Source: Microbispora rosea subsp. aerata
GTDB taxonomy: Bacteria > Actinomycetota > Actinomycetes > Streptosporangiales > Streptosporangiaceae
Assembly: GCF_014647835.1 (NCBI RefSeq)
Contig: NZ_BMPY01000018.1
Coordinates: 79,935 to 143,934, forward strand
Length of the DNA: 64,000 bases
Direction of reading: 5' to 3'
Within the stretch, counting starts at the first letter, position 1, and each line of letters opens with the position of its first letter. The translations under genes were made by a program, and so were the position numbers. Under the pieces are notes generated by a model. It saw only the letters and a program-made list of their open reading frames with translations, was not told the origin of the DNA and did no database searches. Shown here one piece after another: positions 1-8,240 of the stretch.

Positions 1-1342
1 AGAACGTGTGGCCGAAGGCCGCCGCGGCGTCGGCGGGGCCGCCGGGATGACGGGTGAGCGCGCTGTCGAGGACCACGGCCAGCACGGCGGTGCCGAACGA
101 GCCGCCGACCTGCTGCGCGGTCCTCGTGATCACGCTCGCGTGGGGCACCTCCTCGCGGGCGAGTCCCTCGTACGCGCTGCTCATGACGGGAATCGTCACG
201 GCGCCGAGGCCGATGCCGCGCACGACGAGCGCGGTGACGAGCCACCACGTCGGGGTGTCCGGCCCGGCCCAGGCGAACGGCAGCGTCCCCAGCGCCGTGA
301 CCGTCAAGCCCACGGCGGTGACCGGGCGCGCGCCCAGGCGGTCGGTGAGCGTGCCGGCCAGGCCCCTGCTCAGCAGCACGCCGATGCCCTGTGGGGCGAG
401 CAGCAGGCCGGCCGTGAACGCGTCGTCGCCGGCCACCTGCTGGAAGAAGAGCGGGATCAGCAGCATCGCGCCGTAGAGGACGAAGCCCGACAGGAACATC
501 AGCGCGTTCGCCGCGCTGAACGAGGGGCTGCGCAGCAGCCGCAGGTCGACGAGCGGCGTGCCGTCCGTCCTGAGCGCGCGTACGGCGAAGGCGGCGACGA
601 GCGCGGCGCCCGCGACGAGCGGCAGCAGCACGCCGGCGTGGCCGAAGCCGCCGCCTTCACCGACCCGGGAGAGCCCGAAGATGATCCCGGCGATGCCGGG
701 GCTCAGCAGGGCCAGGCCGACCCAGTCGAGCGGCACGTCGCGGCCGCGTTCCCCCGCGGGCATGAAGCGCCAGGCCAGTGCGAGCCCGGCCAGGCAGAAC
801 GGCACGTTGATCCAGAAGATCCAGCGCCAGGTGAGGTGCTGGACGATCAGGCCGCCGACGACCGGGCCGAGCACCGGGCCCAGCAGGGCGGGCAGGCCGA
901 TGATCGCCGTGGCGCGGCCGAGCGACCGTCCGCCCGCGGCCTGGACCAGGAGTGTCTGCATGACGGGCAGCATGAGACCACCGCCCACGCCCTGCACCAC
1001 GCGGAAGGCGATCAGCGTCGCCGCGTCCGGTGCGAGGCTCGCGCCGACGGATCCGGCCAGGAAGAGCGTCAGCGCGGCCAGCCAGACGTTCTTGCCGCCG
1101 AAACGGCCGGTCAGCCAGTTCGTCGTCGGCACCGCCATGCCGAGGGCGAGCAGGTAGCCCGTGGTGATCCACTGGATGGTCGAGACCGGCACGTGCAGTT
1201 GCCGTCCCAGGGTGTCCAGTGCGATGTTGACGATCGTCGTGTCGAAGACGACGGCGAGGGCGCCGGTCAGCATGACGAGCGAGAGCCGTACGAATCCCGG
1301 ATCGAGACGTTCCCGGGAGGCGGGCGGCAGCAATGTGCTCAC
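1..1342 (-). CDS. MFS drug exporter, DHA2/EmrB-QacA type (3' end cut by window)
   Basis: Reading leftwards from a GTG at 1342, with GGAGG a few bases upstream, gives an open frame of 447 codons that runs off the window edge. The translation is a chain of hydrophobic segments. The first helix carries the FDTTIVNIAL signature of DHA2-family 14-helix proton antiporters, followed by a motif-A-like loop (TNWLTGRFGGKN). This family exports drugs and toxic metabolites across the cytoplasmic membrane. The gene is divergent from a TetR repressor, and two repressor-type palindromes fill the gap, so repressed, inducible efflux is the likely arrangement. The C-terminal helices lie outside the window and the substrate cannot be told. 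Confidence 0.9.
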   Translation of the reverse strand, partial: MSTLLPPASRERLDPGFVRLSLVMLTGALAVVFDTTIVNIALDTLGRQLHVPVSTIQWITTGYLLALGMAVPTTNWLTGRFGGKNVWLAALTLFLAGSVGASLAPDAATLIAFRVVQGVGGGLMLPVMQTLLVQAAGGRSLGRATAIIGLPALLGPVLGPVVGGLIVQHLTWRWIFWINVPFCLAGLALAWRFMPAGERGRDVPLDWVGLALLSPGIAGIIFGLSRVGEGGGFGHAGVLLPLVAGAALVAAFAVRALRTDGTPLVDLRLLRSPSFSAANALMFLSGFVLYGAMLLIPLFFQQVAGDDAFTAGLLLAPQGIGVLLSRGLAGTLTDRLGARPVTAVGLTVTALGTLPFAWAGPDTPTWWLVTALVVRGIGLGAVTIPVMSSAYEGLAREEVPHASVITRTAQQVGGSFGTAVLAVVLDSALTRHPGGPADAAAAFGHTF

Positions 1343-1360
1343 GGTGGCCTCCGGAGTGAG

Positions 1361-1384
1361 ATTAGATGCACTCGTGTATCTAAT
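1361..1384. promoter_or_regulatory. Operator 1 for the divergent TetR/MFS pair
   Basis: A near-perfect 24-bp palindrome with arms ATTAGAT and ATCTAAT lies 18 bp upstream of the MFS start codon. Its core at 1364-1381, AGATGCACTCGTGTATCT, recurs at 1409-1426 with only two changes. Position and symmetry fit a dimeric TetR-family site covering the MFS promoter. Assignment to the adjacent repressor is inferred from context. Confidence 0.75.
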
Positions 1385-1407
1385 AGTCTATGCGCCACGC
1401 CGTCAAT

Positions 1408-1427
1408 AAGATGCGCTTGTGTATCTT
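1408..1427. promoter_or_regulatory. Operator 2, next to the TetR start
   Basis: This is an imperfect palindrome whose core (1409-1426, AGATGCGCTTGTGTATCT) matches 16 of 18 positions of operator 1. It sits exactly 45 bp downstream of operator 1 and directly before the ribosome-binding site and GTG start of the TetR gene, as expected for autoregulation. Confidence 0.7.
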
Positions 1428-1438
1428 GAGGAGAGGTC

Positions 1439-2038
1439 GTGCCGGAGAAGACCGCAACCAGGCGGCGCGGAGCCGAGCTGGAGGAGGCGTTGCTGGACGC
1501 CGCATGGGACGAGCTGGTCAGCTGCGGCTACGGCGGCTTCACGTTCGAGGGGGTGGCCGCACGTGCCCAGACCAGCCGGCCGGTCGTCTATCGCCGCTGG
1601 GCGAGCCGGGCGGATCTGGCGGTGGCCGCGATCAGGCACTACGGCCGCAAGCACCCGTTCCCGGTGCCCGACACCGGATCTCTCCGTGACGACCTCGTGG
1701 CCCTGCTGCGGTCGTTTTCCGAGCGGCGCAGCGAGCTGGCGGTGCTGATGAGCATGCGGATGAGCGAGTTCTTCGCGGAGACCGGCGCCACGATGGCCGA
1801 CCTGCGGGAGCAGCTCCTGGCAGACCGTACGGGACCCAGTTCGCTGGTGCGGGTCCTCGAGCGTGCCGCGGCACGCGGAGAGCTAGACCCTCGGCGCCTC
1901 ACCCCGCGGCTGACGGCTCTGCCGGTCGACTTGATCCGGCACGAGATTCTGATGACCGGGCGGCCGGTCTCCGAGGACGTCATCACGGAGATCGTCGACG
2001 ACATCTTCCTGCCCCTCGTCCGGCTGAGGGCGCGGTGA
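1439..2038 (+). CDS. TetR/AcrR family transcriptional repressor
   Basis: A 199-residue protein. The N-terminal 55 residues form a typical TetR helix-turn-helix, with GFTFEGVAARAQ-like and SRPVVYRRW segments ending in the recognition helix. The C-terminal helical part is the ligand-binding and dimer domain. The GTG start follows GAGGAGAGG at good distance. The gene is divergent from an MFS exporter with two near-identical palindromes between them, so it very likely represses both genes and is released by an exported compound. The inducer is unknown. Confidence 0.92.
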   Translation: MPEKTATRRRGAELEEALLDAAWDELVSCGYGGFTFEGVAARAQTSRPVVYRRWASRADLAVAAIRHYGRKHPFPVPDTGSLRDDLVALLRSFSERRSELAVLMSMRMSEFFAETGATMADLREQLLADRTGPSSLVRVLERAAARGELDPRRLTPRLTALPVDLIRHEILMTGRPVSEDVITEIVDDIFLPLVRLRAR

Positions 2039-2089
2039 CGGCGCTCCGACGGTGCTTCCCGGCCGCTCGGCCGGTGACGTCTGGACAGG

Positions 2090-3403
2090 TCAGGGGCGGC
2101 CGAGGGCGTGGTAGTCCCAGCCGGCCTCGCGCCAGGTCTCCGCGTTGAGCGCGTTGCGCCCGTCCACGATCGCGCGGGCGGCGACGACCGCGCCCAGCTC
2201 CTCGGGGTCGAGGGCGACGAACTCCTGCCACTCGGTGAGCAGGAGCACCACCTCGGCCCCCCGGGTGGCCTCCAGGGCCGACTCGGCGTACCCGAGATGG
2301 GGGTGGGCCTTGCGGGCGTTGGCAAGGGCGGCCGGGTCGTAGACCGTGACCTGACCGCCCTGCTCGGCGAGCTTCACCGCCACGTCGAGCGCCGGGGAGT
2401 CGCGAATGTCGTCGGAGTTCGGTTTGAACGCCGCGCCCAGCACCGCGACCTTGCGGCCGTCGACCGACCCGCCCACGATCTCGCGGGTGAGTTCGACCAC
2501 CCGGGCGCGGCGGCGCAGGTTGATCTCGTCCACCTCGCGGAGGAAGGCGAGCGCCCGCTCAGCGCCCAGCTCCTCCGCCCTGGCCGCGAACGCCCTGATG
2601 TCCTTCGGCAGGCAGCCGCCGCCGAAGCCGAGGCCCGGGTTGAGATATCGGCCGCCGATCCGCTCGTCGTACGACAGGGCCTGGGCGAGCTGGGTGACGT
2701 CGCCGCCGGCGGCCTCGCAGACCTCGGCCATGGCGTTGATGAAGGAGATCTTGGTGGCCAGGAACGCGTTCGCGGCCGACTTGACCAGCTCGGCCGTGGC
2801 GAAGTCGGTCACCACGATCGGGACCTCGCCCAGGGGCGCGTAGACGTCCCGCAGCACCTTCTCGGCCCGCTCGGAGGTGACCCCGAGCACGATCCGGTCG
2901 GGGCGGAGCGTGTCCTGCACGGCGAAGCCTTCACGCAGGAACTCGGGGTTCCACGCCAGCTCGACCTGCATTCCGGCGGGCGAGAGCCGTACGAGCTTGT
3001 CGGCGAGGCGCTCGGCGGTGCCGACCGGCACGGTGGACTTGCCCACGACCAGGCACTCGCGGTCGAGGTGGGGAGCCAGGGACTCGACGACCGCGTCGAG
3101 GAAGGAGACGTCGGCGGCCTGCTCGCCCTTCTTCTGGGGCGTGCCCACGCAGATGAAGTGGACGTCGCCGAACTTCGCCACCTCCTCGTAGGAGGTGGTG
3201 AAGCGCAGCCGGCCCGCGTCGAGGTTGCGGCGGAGGAGCTCCTGCAGGCCGGGCTCGTGGATCGGCAGCTCACCACGCTGCAGCCGCTCGATCTTGCTCT
3301 GGTCCACGTCCAGACCGAGCACCTCGAAGCCCAGTTCGGCCATGCACGCCGCGTGCGTAGCACCCAGGTATCCGGTCCCCAACACAGTGAGGCGGTACGG
3401 CAC
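2090..3403 (-). CDS. ugd: UDP-glucose 6-dehydrogenase
   Basis: A 437-residue UDP-glucose/GDP-mannose dehydrogenase family protein that oxidises UDP-glucose to UDP-glucuronate with two NAD+, supplying envelope polysaccharide precursors. The N-terminal Rossmann motif GTGYLG is at residues 9-14, the central Lys is in AELVKSAANAF (about 208), the catalytic Cys264 is in GFGGGCLPKD, and the C-terminal domain contains LGAAFKPNSDDIRDSP. The GTG at 3403 is chosen because GAGGGGAG lies just upstream and the Rossmann strand begins immediately; an in-frame start 33 codons earlier would add an unrelated tail. It sits among many glycosyltransferase genes in the window. Confidence 0.95.
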   Translation of the reverse strand: MPYRLTVLGTGYLGATHAACMAELGFEVLGLDVDQSKIERLQRGELPIHEPGLQELLRRNLDAGRLRFTTSYEEVAKFGDVHFICVGTPQKKGEQAADVSFLDAVVESLAPHLDRECLVVGKSTVPVGTAERLADKLVRLSPAGMQVELAWNPEFLREGFAVQDTLRPDRIVLGVTSERAEKVLRDVYAPLGEVPIVVTDFATAELVKSAANAFLATKISFINAMAEVCEAAGGDVTQLAQALSYDERIGGRYLNPGLGFGGGCLPKDIRAFAARAEELGAERALAFLREVDEINLRRRARVVELTREIVGGSVDGRKVAVLGAAFKPNSDDIRDSPALDVAVKLAEQGGQVTVYDPAALANARKAHPHLGYAESALEATRGAEVVLLLTEWQEFVALDPEELGAVVAARAIVDGRNALNAETWREAGWDYHALGRP

Positions 3404-3589
3404 GGCATGCTCCCCTCTTACCGACTCTTTGTGATCTGGCATGGTACCGGGCCAGACAACTGCCCCGTGAGCCACCTGGGCAAACCGGCGCCTGGCCCCC
3501 ACGGTACGGCTCGGGACGCGCTCGGTCGACGCCAGGTCACCACTTCCTCACCCTTGTCAGGGGCTTCTGTCAATGATCACGCCTACTGA

Positions 3590-3626
3590 TTGGTAACTTT
3601 ATAGTCGGACGTCCTAGTATCTCGAT
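3590..3626 (+). promoter_or_regulatory. Predicted promoter giving a leaderless acyl-CoA dehydrogenase mRNA
   Basis: TTGGTA (3590-3595) and TAGTAT (3615-3620) are separated by 19 bp. TAGTAT ends 6 bp before the ATG at 3627, so transcription would begin at or next to the start codon. No Shine-Dalgarno sequence precedes that ATG, which agrees with leaderless initiation, common in actinomycetes. Confidence 0.55.
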
Positions 3627-4790
3627 ATGAGCTTCCCTCTGTACGCACCCGCCGAGGAGCACCAGATGCTCCGTGAGACGGTCCGGGCCCTGGCCGACGA
3701 GAAGATCGCCCCGCGTGCCGCGGAGGCCGACGAGACCGAGGAGTTTCCCTGGGAGGTCTACAAGGACCTCGTCGCGGCCGACCTGCACGCCGTGCACATC
3801 CCCGAGGCGTACGGCGGTGCGGGCGCCGACGCGCTCGCGACCGTGATCGTGATCGAGGAGGTCGCCCGCGCGTGCGCCTCCTCCTCGCTGATCCCAGCCG
3901 TCAACAAGCTCGGCACCGTGCCGTTGCTGCTGTCGGCGTCGGAGGAGCTCAAGCGGCGTTACCTGCCGCCGGTCGCCCGGGGCGAGGCGATGTTCTCCTA
4001 CGCCCTGAGCGAGCCGGAGGCCGGTTCGGACGCCGCCTCGATGAAGACCAGGGCCGAGCGCGACGGCGACCACTACGTGCTCAACGGCACGAAGATGTGG
4101 ATCACCAATGCCGGCGTGTCAGAGTACTACACGGTCATGGCGGTGACCGACCCGTCGGCCGGCGCGCGGGGGATCTCGGCGTTCGTGGTGGAAAAGAGCG
4201 ACGAGGGCGTGTCGTTCGGGGCCAAGGAGCGCAAGCTCGGCATCAAGGGCTCGCCGACCCGCCAGGTCATCTTGGACAACGTCCGCATCCCGGCCTGGCG
4301 GATGATCGGCGAGCCGGGCACGGGGTTCAAGACGGCGCTGGCCACGCTGGACCACACCCGGATCACGATCGCCGCCCAGGCGCTCGGCATCGCCCAGGGC
4401 GCGCTGGACTACGCGCTGGGATACGTCAAGGAGCGCAGGCAGTTCGGCCGGCCGATCGCCGACTTCCAGGGCCTGCAGTTCATGCTGGCCGACATGGCGA
4501 TGAAGCTGGAGGCGGCCCGGCAGCTCACCTACGCCGCCGCCGCCAAGTCGGAGCTGGCGATGAACGGCACCCCGGTCAAGGACCTCACGTTCTTCTCCAG
4601 CGCCGCCAAGTGCGCGGCCTCGGACGCCGCGATGGAGATCACCACCGACGCGGTGCAGCTCCTCGGCGGCTACGGCTACACGCGGGAGTTCCCGGTCGAG
4701 CGCATGATGCGCGACGCCAAGATCACCCAGATCTACGAGGGCACCAACCAGATCCAGCGCATGGTCATGGCCCGCCAGCTCCTCAAGTAG
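3627..4790 (+). CDS. Acyl-CoA dehydrogenase
   Basis: A 387-residue FAD-dependent acyl-CoA dehydrogenase of normal family length. It shows the N-terminal helical domain, the middle beta domain with FSYALSEPEAGSDAAS and MWITNAG, and the C-terminal helical domain with the RRQFGRPIADFQ and QLLGGYGYTREFPVER signatures. The expected catalytic base is Glu371 in QIYEGTNQIQ. It catalyses alpha-beta dehydrogenation of an acyl-CoA (short or branched chain by similarity) with transfer of electrons to ETF. The gene stands alone, with a promoter-like sequence directly before the ATG and a strong hairpin after the stop. Chain-length specificity cannot be read from sequence alone. Confidence 0.95.
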   Translation: MSFPLYAPAEEHQMLRETVRALADEKIAPRAAEADETEEFPWEVYKDLVAADLHAVHIPEAYGGAGADALATVIVIEEVARACASSSLIPAVNKLGTVPLLLSASEELKRRYLPPVARGEAMFSYALSEPEAGSDAASMKTRAERDGDHYVLNGTKMWITNAGVSEYYTVMAVTDPSAGARGISAFVVEKSDEGVSFGAKERKLGIKGSPTRQVILDNVRIPAWRMIGEPGTGFKTALATLDHTRITIAAQALGIAQGALDYALGYVKERRQFGRPIADFQGLQFMLADMAMKLEAARQLTYAAAAKSELAMNGTPVKDLTFFSSAAKCAASDAAMEITTDAVQLLGGYGYTREFPVERMMRDAKITQIYEGTNQIQRMVMARQLLK

Positions 4791-4799
4791 GGCTCCGCA

Positions 4800-4826
4800 C
4801 CCCGCCTGCCGTACGCGGCGGCGGGG
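4800..4826. terminator. Hairpin terminator after the acyl-CoA dehydrogenase gene
   Basis: The arms CCCCGCC-T-GCCG and CGGC-GGCGGGG flank a TACG loop, giving an 11-bp GC stem with one bulge. It begins 9 bases past the stop codon, in a convergent intergenic gap. No U-tract is visible, as is usual for actinomycete terminators. Confidence 0.6.
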
Positions 4827-4838
4827 TTCGCCGTCGGG

Positions 4839-5244
4839 TCAGGCGTCCGCCCGGAGGTTGCCGAGCAGGTCCTCGGTGTAGGCGAGCAGGCGCTCGGCGT
4901 CGCCGGGATCGAGCGTCCTCAGCGAGCGGTCGACCGGCTTGCCGCGGTCGACCGCGGTGAGCGCGCCGGCCGGCGGGTGGTCGATCCACTCGACGATCGG
5001 ACGGATCGACTCGGCCACCGGGCGCGCGAAGAGCGCCGCGAGCGCCCTGATGGTTCCTCGGACCAGCGGGTTCCGGTGGCCGTTCACCCCGCTGCGGGTG
5101 AAACCGGGGTGGTAGAGGACGTAGCGCGCCCGGTTCCCGGCCTGGGCGGCGAACGCGACGCCGAGCAGGTCGTTGGCGCGTGCCGCCTGAAGCTGGGCGA
5201 GCACCTGGCCATACCGGCGTGTCAGCTGGGGGATCCCGCGTCCG
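4839..5244 (-). pseudogene. Truncated short-chain dehydrogenase/reductase (C-terminal part only)
   Basis: The translation matches only the C-terminal part of SDR oxidoreductases. From RRYGQVLAQLQ (aligned with the region following the active-site Tyr) it continues through ANDLLGVAFA, RARYVLYHPGFTRSG and VEWIDHPPAGAL to a normal end. The N-terminal Rossmann fold with its TGxxxGxG motif, about half the protein, is missing. Homology stops where the divergent HxlR gene begins (GTG at 5245). A deletion that removed the SDR 5' half and the shared promoter would explain this. The open frame extends a little into HxlR DNA but that part looks non-protein. Confidence 0.7.
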
Positions 5245-5595
5245 GTGCCTATCGACGAGCTCGAAGCCTGCCCGGTGGGGGAGCTGTTCCGGCGTCTCGG
5301 CGACAAATGGAGCATGCTGCTGCTGATCCTGCTCGGCGGCCGGCCCCATCGCTACAACGAGCTGCACCGCGCGATCGAGGGCATCAGCCAGCGCATGCTC
5401 ACCCGTACGCTGCGCGCCCTGGAGGCCGACGGCCTGGTGCGCCGCGAGGTGCACCCGACCGTGCCCCCCAGCGTCGAGTACAGCCTGACCCCCCTCGGCC
5501 GTACCCTGCTGGAGCCCGTGTCCGCGCTGGCCGACTGGGCGGTGCGGCACGAGGCCTCCCTCAGGGAGGCCCGCTCCCGGCACACCGGCGTCTAA
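5245..5595 (+). CDS. HxlR-family transcriptional regulator
   Basis: A 116-residue winged-helix protein with the family hallmarks: CPVGELFRRLGDKWSMLLL near the N-terminus, GISQRMLTRTLRALEADGLV as the recognition helix, and PPSVEYSLTPLGRTLLEP as the wing. Its length is normal, although only eight residues precede the conserved CPV, so a few N-terminal residues may have been lost. The GTG start has only a weak upstream GGGGGA. HxlR proteins usually control a divergent oxidoreductase gene; here the divergent SDR gene is truncated, so this regulator may have lost its original promoter context. Confidence 0.85.
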   Translation: MPIDELEACPVGELFRRLGDKWSMLLLILLGGRPHRYNELHRAIEGISQRMLTRTLRALEADGLVRREVHPTVPPSVEYSLTPLGRTLLEPVSALADWAVRHEASLREARSRHTGV

Positions 5596-5980
5596 CCTCC
5601 GGCGAGTAGCCCACTCCTTCTCCCGTACGGGCAGGCGGGGGTTCTTGCGTCCGATCAACCGAGGCCCGCGTCGGCGATGTGCCGGCGTTCGGCCGGGAAT
5701 TCCATACCAGCCCATACCCCCGGGCGACGGGTCTGTTCCGCACGGATCGGGCGTCGCGCTGAGTGAGCGTGAAGTCCACGAATATCCCGGGCGGCGAGCT
5801 TCGGCTTCGGTGTCTGGGAACCGCTCGGTCGCATCTCGGGGAGGGCAGGGGCCGCCGAGGCGTCGATGCCCGGACTGAGGTGGTGAGCCATGCCGCCGGG
5901 TGCTCGCCCGAGTGGTTCAGACGATAGGAATCCGGGGCAAATGTGATCCCAATGTCATACAGATCCGCCATCGTGGAGGG
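5596..5980. other. 385-bp gap without a convincing gene
   Basis: Short frames on both strands here lack protein-like composition. A small palindrome (CCCGTACGGG near 5623) follows the HxlR stop. An AT-richer stretch around 5935-5965 could hold the promoter of the following permease gene. Nothing else is supportable. Confidence 0.4.
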
Positions 5981-7078
5981 GTGCGAACGTGGCTCGGTGA
6001 TCAGGTGAGGAAACGGCTGGGCACGTTCGGACTGATCGTGCCCTCCATCGCGCAGTGTGCCGTCGGCTCGGCGCTGGCCTGGGTCGTCGCCGTCCATCTG
6101 CTGGGGCACGAGCACCCCCTCTTCGCGCCGATCGCGGTGATGATCTGCGTGGGCATGGGGCTCGGCCAGCGGCTGCGCAGGCTGGTCGAGCTGGTGGTCG
6201 GCGTCAGCTTGGGCGTGGGCATCGGCGGCCTGCTGGTGACCTGGATCGGCTCGGGCCCCTGGCAGCTGGCGCTCGTGATCGCGCTGGCGATGGGCGTCGC
6301 GGCGCTGCTGGACGACGGCGAGCTGTTCGTGACGCAGGTCGGGTCGTCCGCGGTGCTGGTCGCCATGCTGGTCCCGGGCGAGGACGCGAGCGGGCTGGAG
6401 CGCATGGCCGACGCGCTCACCGGCGGCATCATCGGCATCGCCGCGGTCGCCCTGCTGCCCGCCAGCCCGCTCACCATCGTGGGCAAACACCTGTCCGGCG
6501 TGCTGGACGCCTTCTCCACCATGCTGGAACAGGCGGCGGAGGCGATCGAAAAGGGCGACGCGGACCTGGCCGCAGAGGCGCTGGAGTGCGGGCGCAGGAC
6601 TCAGACCGCGGTCGAGGAGTTCGCGGCGGCGCTGGACAACAGCAAGGAGATCATCAGGATCTCGCCGCTGCGCTGGCATCACCGGGGCAGGCTGGCCAGG
6701 TATCAGACCGCCGCCCTACCGGTGGACCTGGCGCTGCGCAACGCGCGGGTGCTGGTGCGCCGCACGCTCGCGGCGATGGGGGAGCCCAGCCCGCCGCCGG
6801 TCGCGCTGGCCGAGATCCTGCGCGAGGTCTCGGAGGCGGCGCTGCTGCTCCAGCTCGAACTGGGGGCCGGGCGGGAGCCGATGCTGACCAGGCAGGCGTT
6901 GCTCGCCGTCGCCGCCCGGGAGCGGCCCAAGAACCTGGGCTTCTCGGCGAACGTCATCATCGCGCAGCTTCGCTCCATCGCCGTCGACCTGCTCCAGGCG
7001 ACCGGCATGGATCACGACACGGCCTCGGCCTCGCTGACCCCGCTGGACGACATGAGCGGCGAAAGCACGCGCGGCTGA
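5981..7078 (+). CDS. FUSC/aromatic-acid-exporter family membrane protein
   Basis: A protein of about 365 residues. The N-terminal half has roughly six closely spaced hydrophobic helices (for example SIAQCAVGSALAWVVAVHLL and APIAVMICVGMGLGQRLRR). The C-terminal half is a soluble helical domain with several charged amphipathic stretches. This matches the half-sized FUSC (fusaric-acid-resistance/ArAE) proteins thought to export small aromatic acids. The start is uncertain: GTG at 5981 fits the N-terminal context but GGAGG lies too close; GTG 6005 and a longer frame from 5900 are alternatives. It seems to stand alone, and the substrate is unknown. Confidence 0.8.
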   Translation: MRTWLGDQVRKRLGTFGLIVPSIAQCAVGSALAWVVAVHLLGHEHPLFAPIAVMICVGMGLGQRLRRLVELVVGVSLGVGIGGLLVTWIGSGPWQLALVIALAMGVAALLDDGELFVTQVGSSAVLVAMLVPGEDASGLERMADALTGGIIGIAAVALLPASPLTIVGKHLSGVLDAFSTMLEQAAEAIEKGDADLAAEALECGRRTQTAVEEFAAALDNSKEIIRISPLRWHHRGRLARYQTAALPVDLALRNARVLVRRTLAAMGEPSPPPVALAEILREVSEAALLLQLELGAGREPMLTRQALLAVAARERPKNLGFSANVIIAQLRSIAVDLLQATGMDHDTASASLTPLDDMSGESTRG

Positions 7079-7149
7079 GGCAAGCCGTCCCTCTCTCCGT
7101 ACGGCAACGCGGGACCGCGTGGCATGGGGGATCTGCGCTCTTGGACTGG

Positions 7150-7353
7150 TTATGCCTCGAAAATGGGCGAGATCAGATAGAAGACCCCTCCCGGGAACAG
7201 GAGGCCGACCAGGGACGCGAGACCGTACACGAGGTGCATCGCGGCCGTCCCGCCGAGCGTGAACGCGATCGCGGCGATGATCTGGACGATGAACAGGATG
7301 AGTTCGATTACACCGAGGATCAACGCGGCGATCAGACGGATCAGGAACCACAA
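7150..7353 (-). CDS. Small hydrophobic membrane protein, unknown function
   Basis: A 67-residue frame that is almost entirely two transmembrane segments (an Ile/Leu-rich helix near residues 3-33 and a second near 36-62). The only start is TTG at 7353, and no good ribosome-binding site precedes it, so the true N-terminus may differ or the gene may be damaged upstream. The long, clean hydrophobic pattern is hard to get by chance in 73% GC DNA, which supports a real or recently real membrane peptide. No family was recognised. Confidence 0.45.
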   Translation of the reverse strand: MWFLIRLIAALILGVIELILFIVQIIAAIAFTLGGTAAMHLVYGLASLVGLLFPGGVFYLISPIFEA

Positions 7354-7503
7354 ACCCCAGCGGCGGAAGATCCGCGATGGTGGAGTCGTCGTAGGCCCAC
7401 CAAGGTCGCGGGCTCGATCATGTCCATGCGTCGTGCCGCGGCGGCGGGTCGTGCGGAGCGGATCCGTTCATGCGGAAATCCCCGGGCACCTCGGCATCGT
7501 GCG

Positions 7504-7968
7504 TCATCGGCGTTCCGTCTCGCCGGAAGGCGTGCCGCCGCGGTTGCGGATACGGGTGGCGGCGGCCTCCGGATCGGCCACCTGGACGACGACGTACGAC
7601 AGGGGTCCCTCGTTCAATGTGATCTCCAGCGCGGGCAGCCGCTGGCCGGTCAGCCAGTACGACTTGCCGTCGGGAGCCATGTAGGTGCCTGCCGTCAGAC
7701 CCGGGAAGAAGACGGCGCCGTAACGGAGGCCGGGCGCCCGGACACCTCCCGGCAGGACCACGGACACCCGCGAGACGGCCTCCGAGGGGAGACGAAGATT
7801 CCAGCGCAGCGAGAGGATTTTGAACACGCCGCGCGGCCTTATCAGAATCTCTCGCTCCGAGACCGAGATCTCCGCCAGGTCGCCCGACTTGGCCAGTGCC
7901 ACTCCGTGGAGGACCACTCCCAGAATCACCACAAGCGGCAATGCGACCTGCAGGAGATCCGAAGTCAT
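7504..7968 (-). CDS. Membrane-anchored hypothetical protein
   Basis: A 154-residue protein with one N-terminal transmembrane segment (residues about 5-27, LLQVALPLVVILGVVLHGVA) and a soluble beta-rich remainder with SEREILIRPRG, LRLPSEAVSRVSV, YGAVFFPGLTAGTY and LSYVVVQVADPEAAATRI. The layout resembles small bacterial proteins with a PH-like domain after a membrane anchor, but no signature was firmly recognised. The ATG start follows GAGGCGGG. It is downstream of DNA carrying a penicillin-binding-protein relic. Function unknown. Confidence 0.7.
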   Translation of the reverse strand: MTSDLLQVALPLVVILGVVLHGVALAKSGDLAEISVSEREILIRPRGVFKILSLRWNLRLPSEAVSRVSVVLPGGVRAPGLRYGAVFFPGLTAGTYMAPDGKSYWLTGQRLPALEITLNEGPLSYVVVQVADPEAAATRIRNRGGTPSGETERR

Positions 7969-8021
7969 TCAGCCCGCCTCGCTTTCCCGAACGGGTTGTT
8001 CGCCCGAGCCGCTGAAAACAA

Positions 8022-8219
8022 TCATGCCAGCCGATTCCGTTTCTGCGCTTTCGCGTCGTCAGCGTGGGTCCCCTGCCGGAAGGCCGTCCCTTCGGCGGTG
8101 TCGTGGCCGGTGACCATCGCCATGATCGCGCCCTCACCAGGGGCGATCTCGACCTGCGTGGCGACTTGCGGGTCGTTCCGGTGAACGTACGCGTCGATGG
8201 AACGCTGCGCCGTCCGGGG
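8022..8219 (-). pseudogene. Penicillin-binding protein relic
   Basis: About 35-40 residues on the minus strand (AQRSIDAYVHRNDPQ, VATQVEIAPGEGAIMAM) match the stretch of actinobacterial class A penicillin-binding proteins where the transglycosylase-transpeptidase linker enters the transpeptidase domain (known form: AAQRAIDAYV..NDPQVA, then V.PGTGAI.AM). After that the frame continues without likeness and no SxxK motif follows; upstream the DNA turns into short tandem repeats. This is a decayed fragment, not a gene. The identification rests on recalled family sequence. Confidence 0.55.
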
Positions 8220-8240
8220 CATGGCCGGCATGATCGCGGT

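Noticed and set aside
8-1429. Long plus-strand open frame over the first 1.4 kb
   Set aside because: It is antisense to the MFS gene; its product is Arg/Gly/Gln-rich without domains, typical of GC-rich shadow frames.
5655-5891. 78-codon minus-strand frame in the gap after HxlR
   Set aside because: No ribosome-binding site, no domain and a composition like shadow frames.
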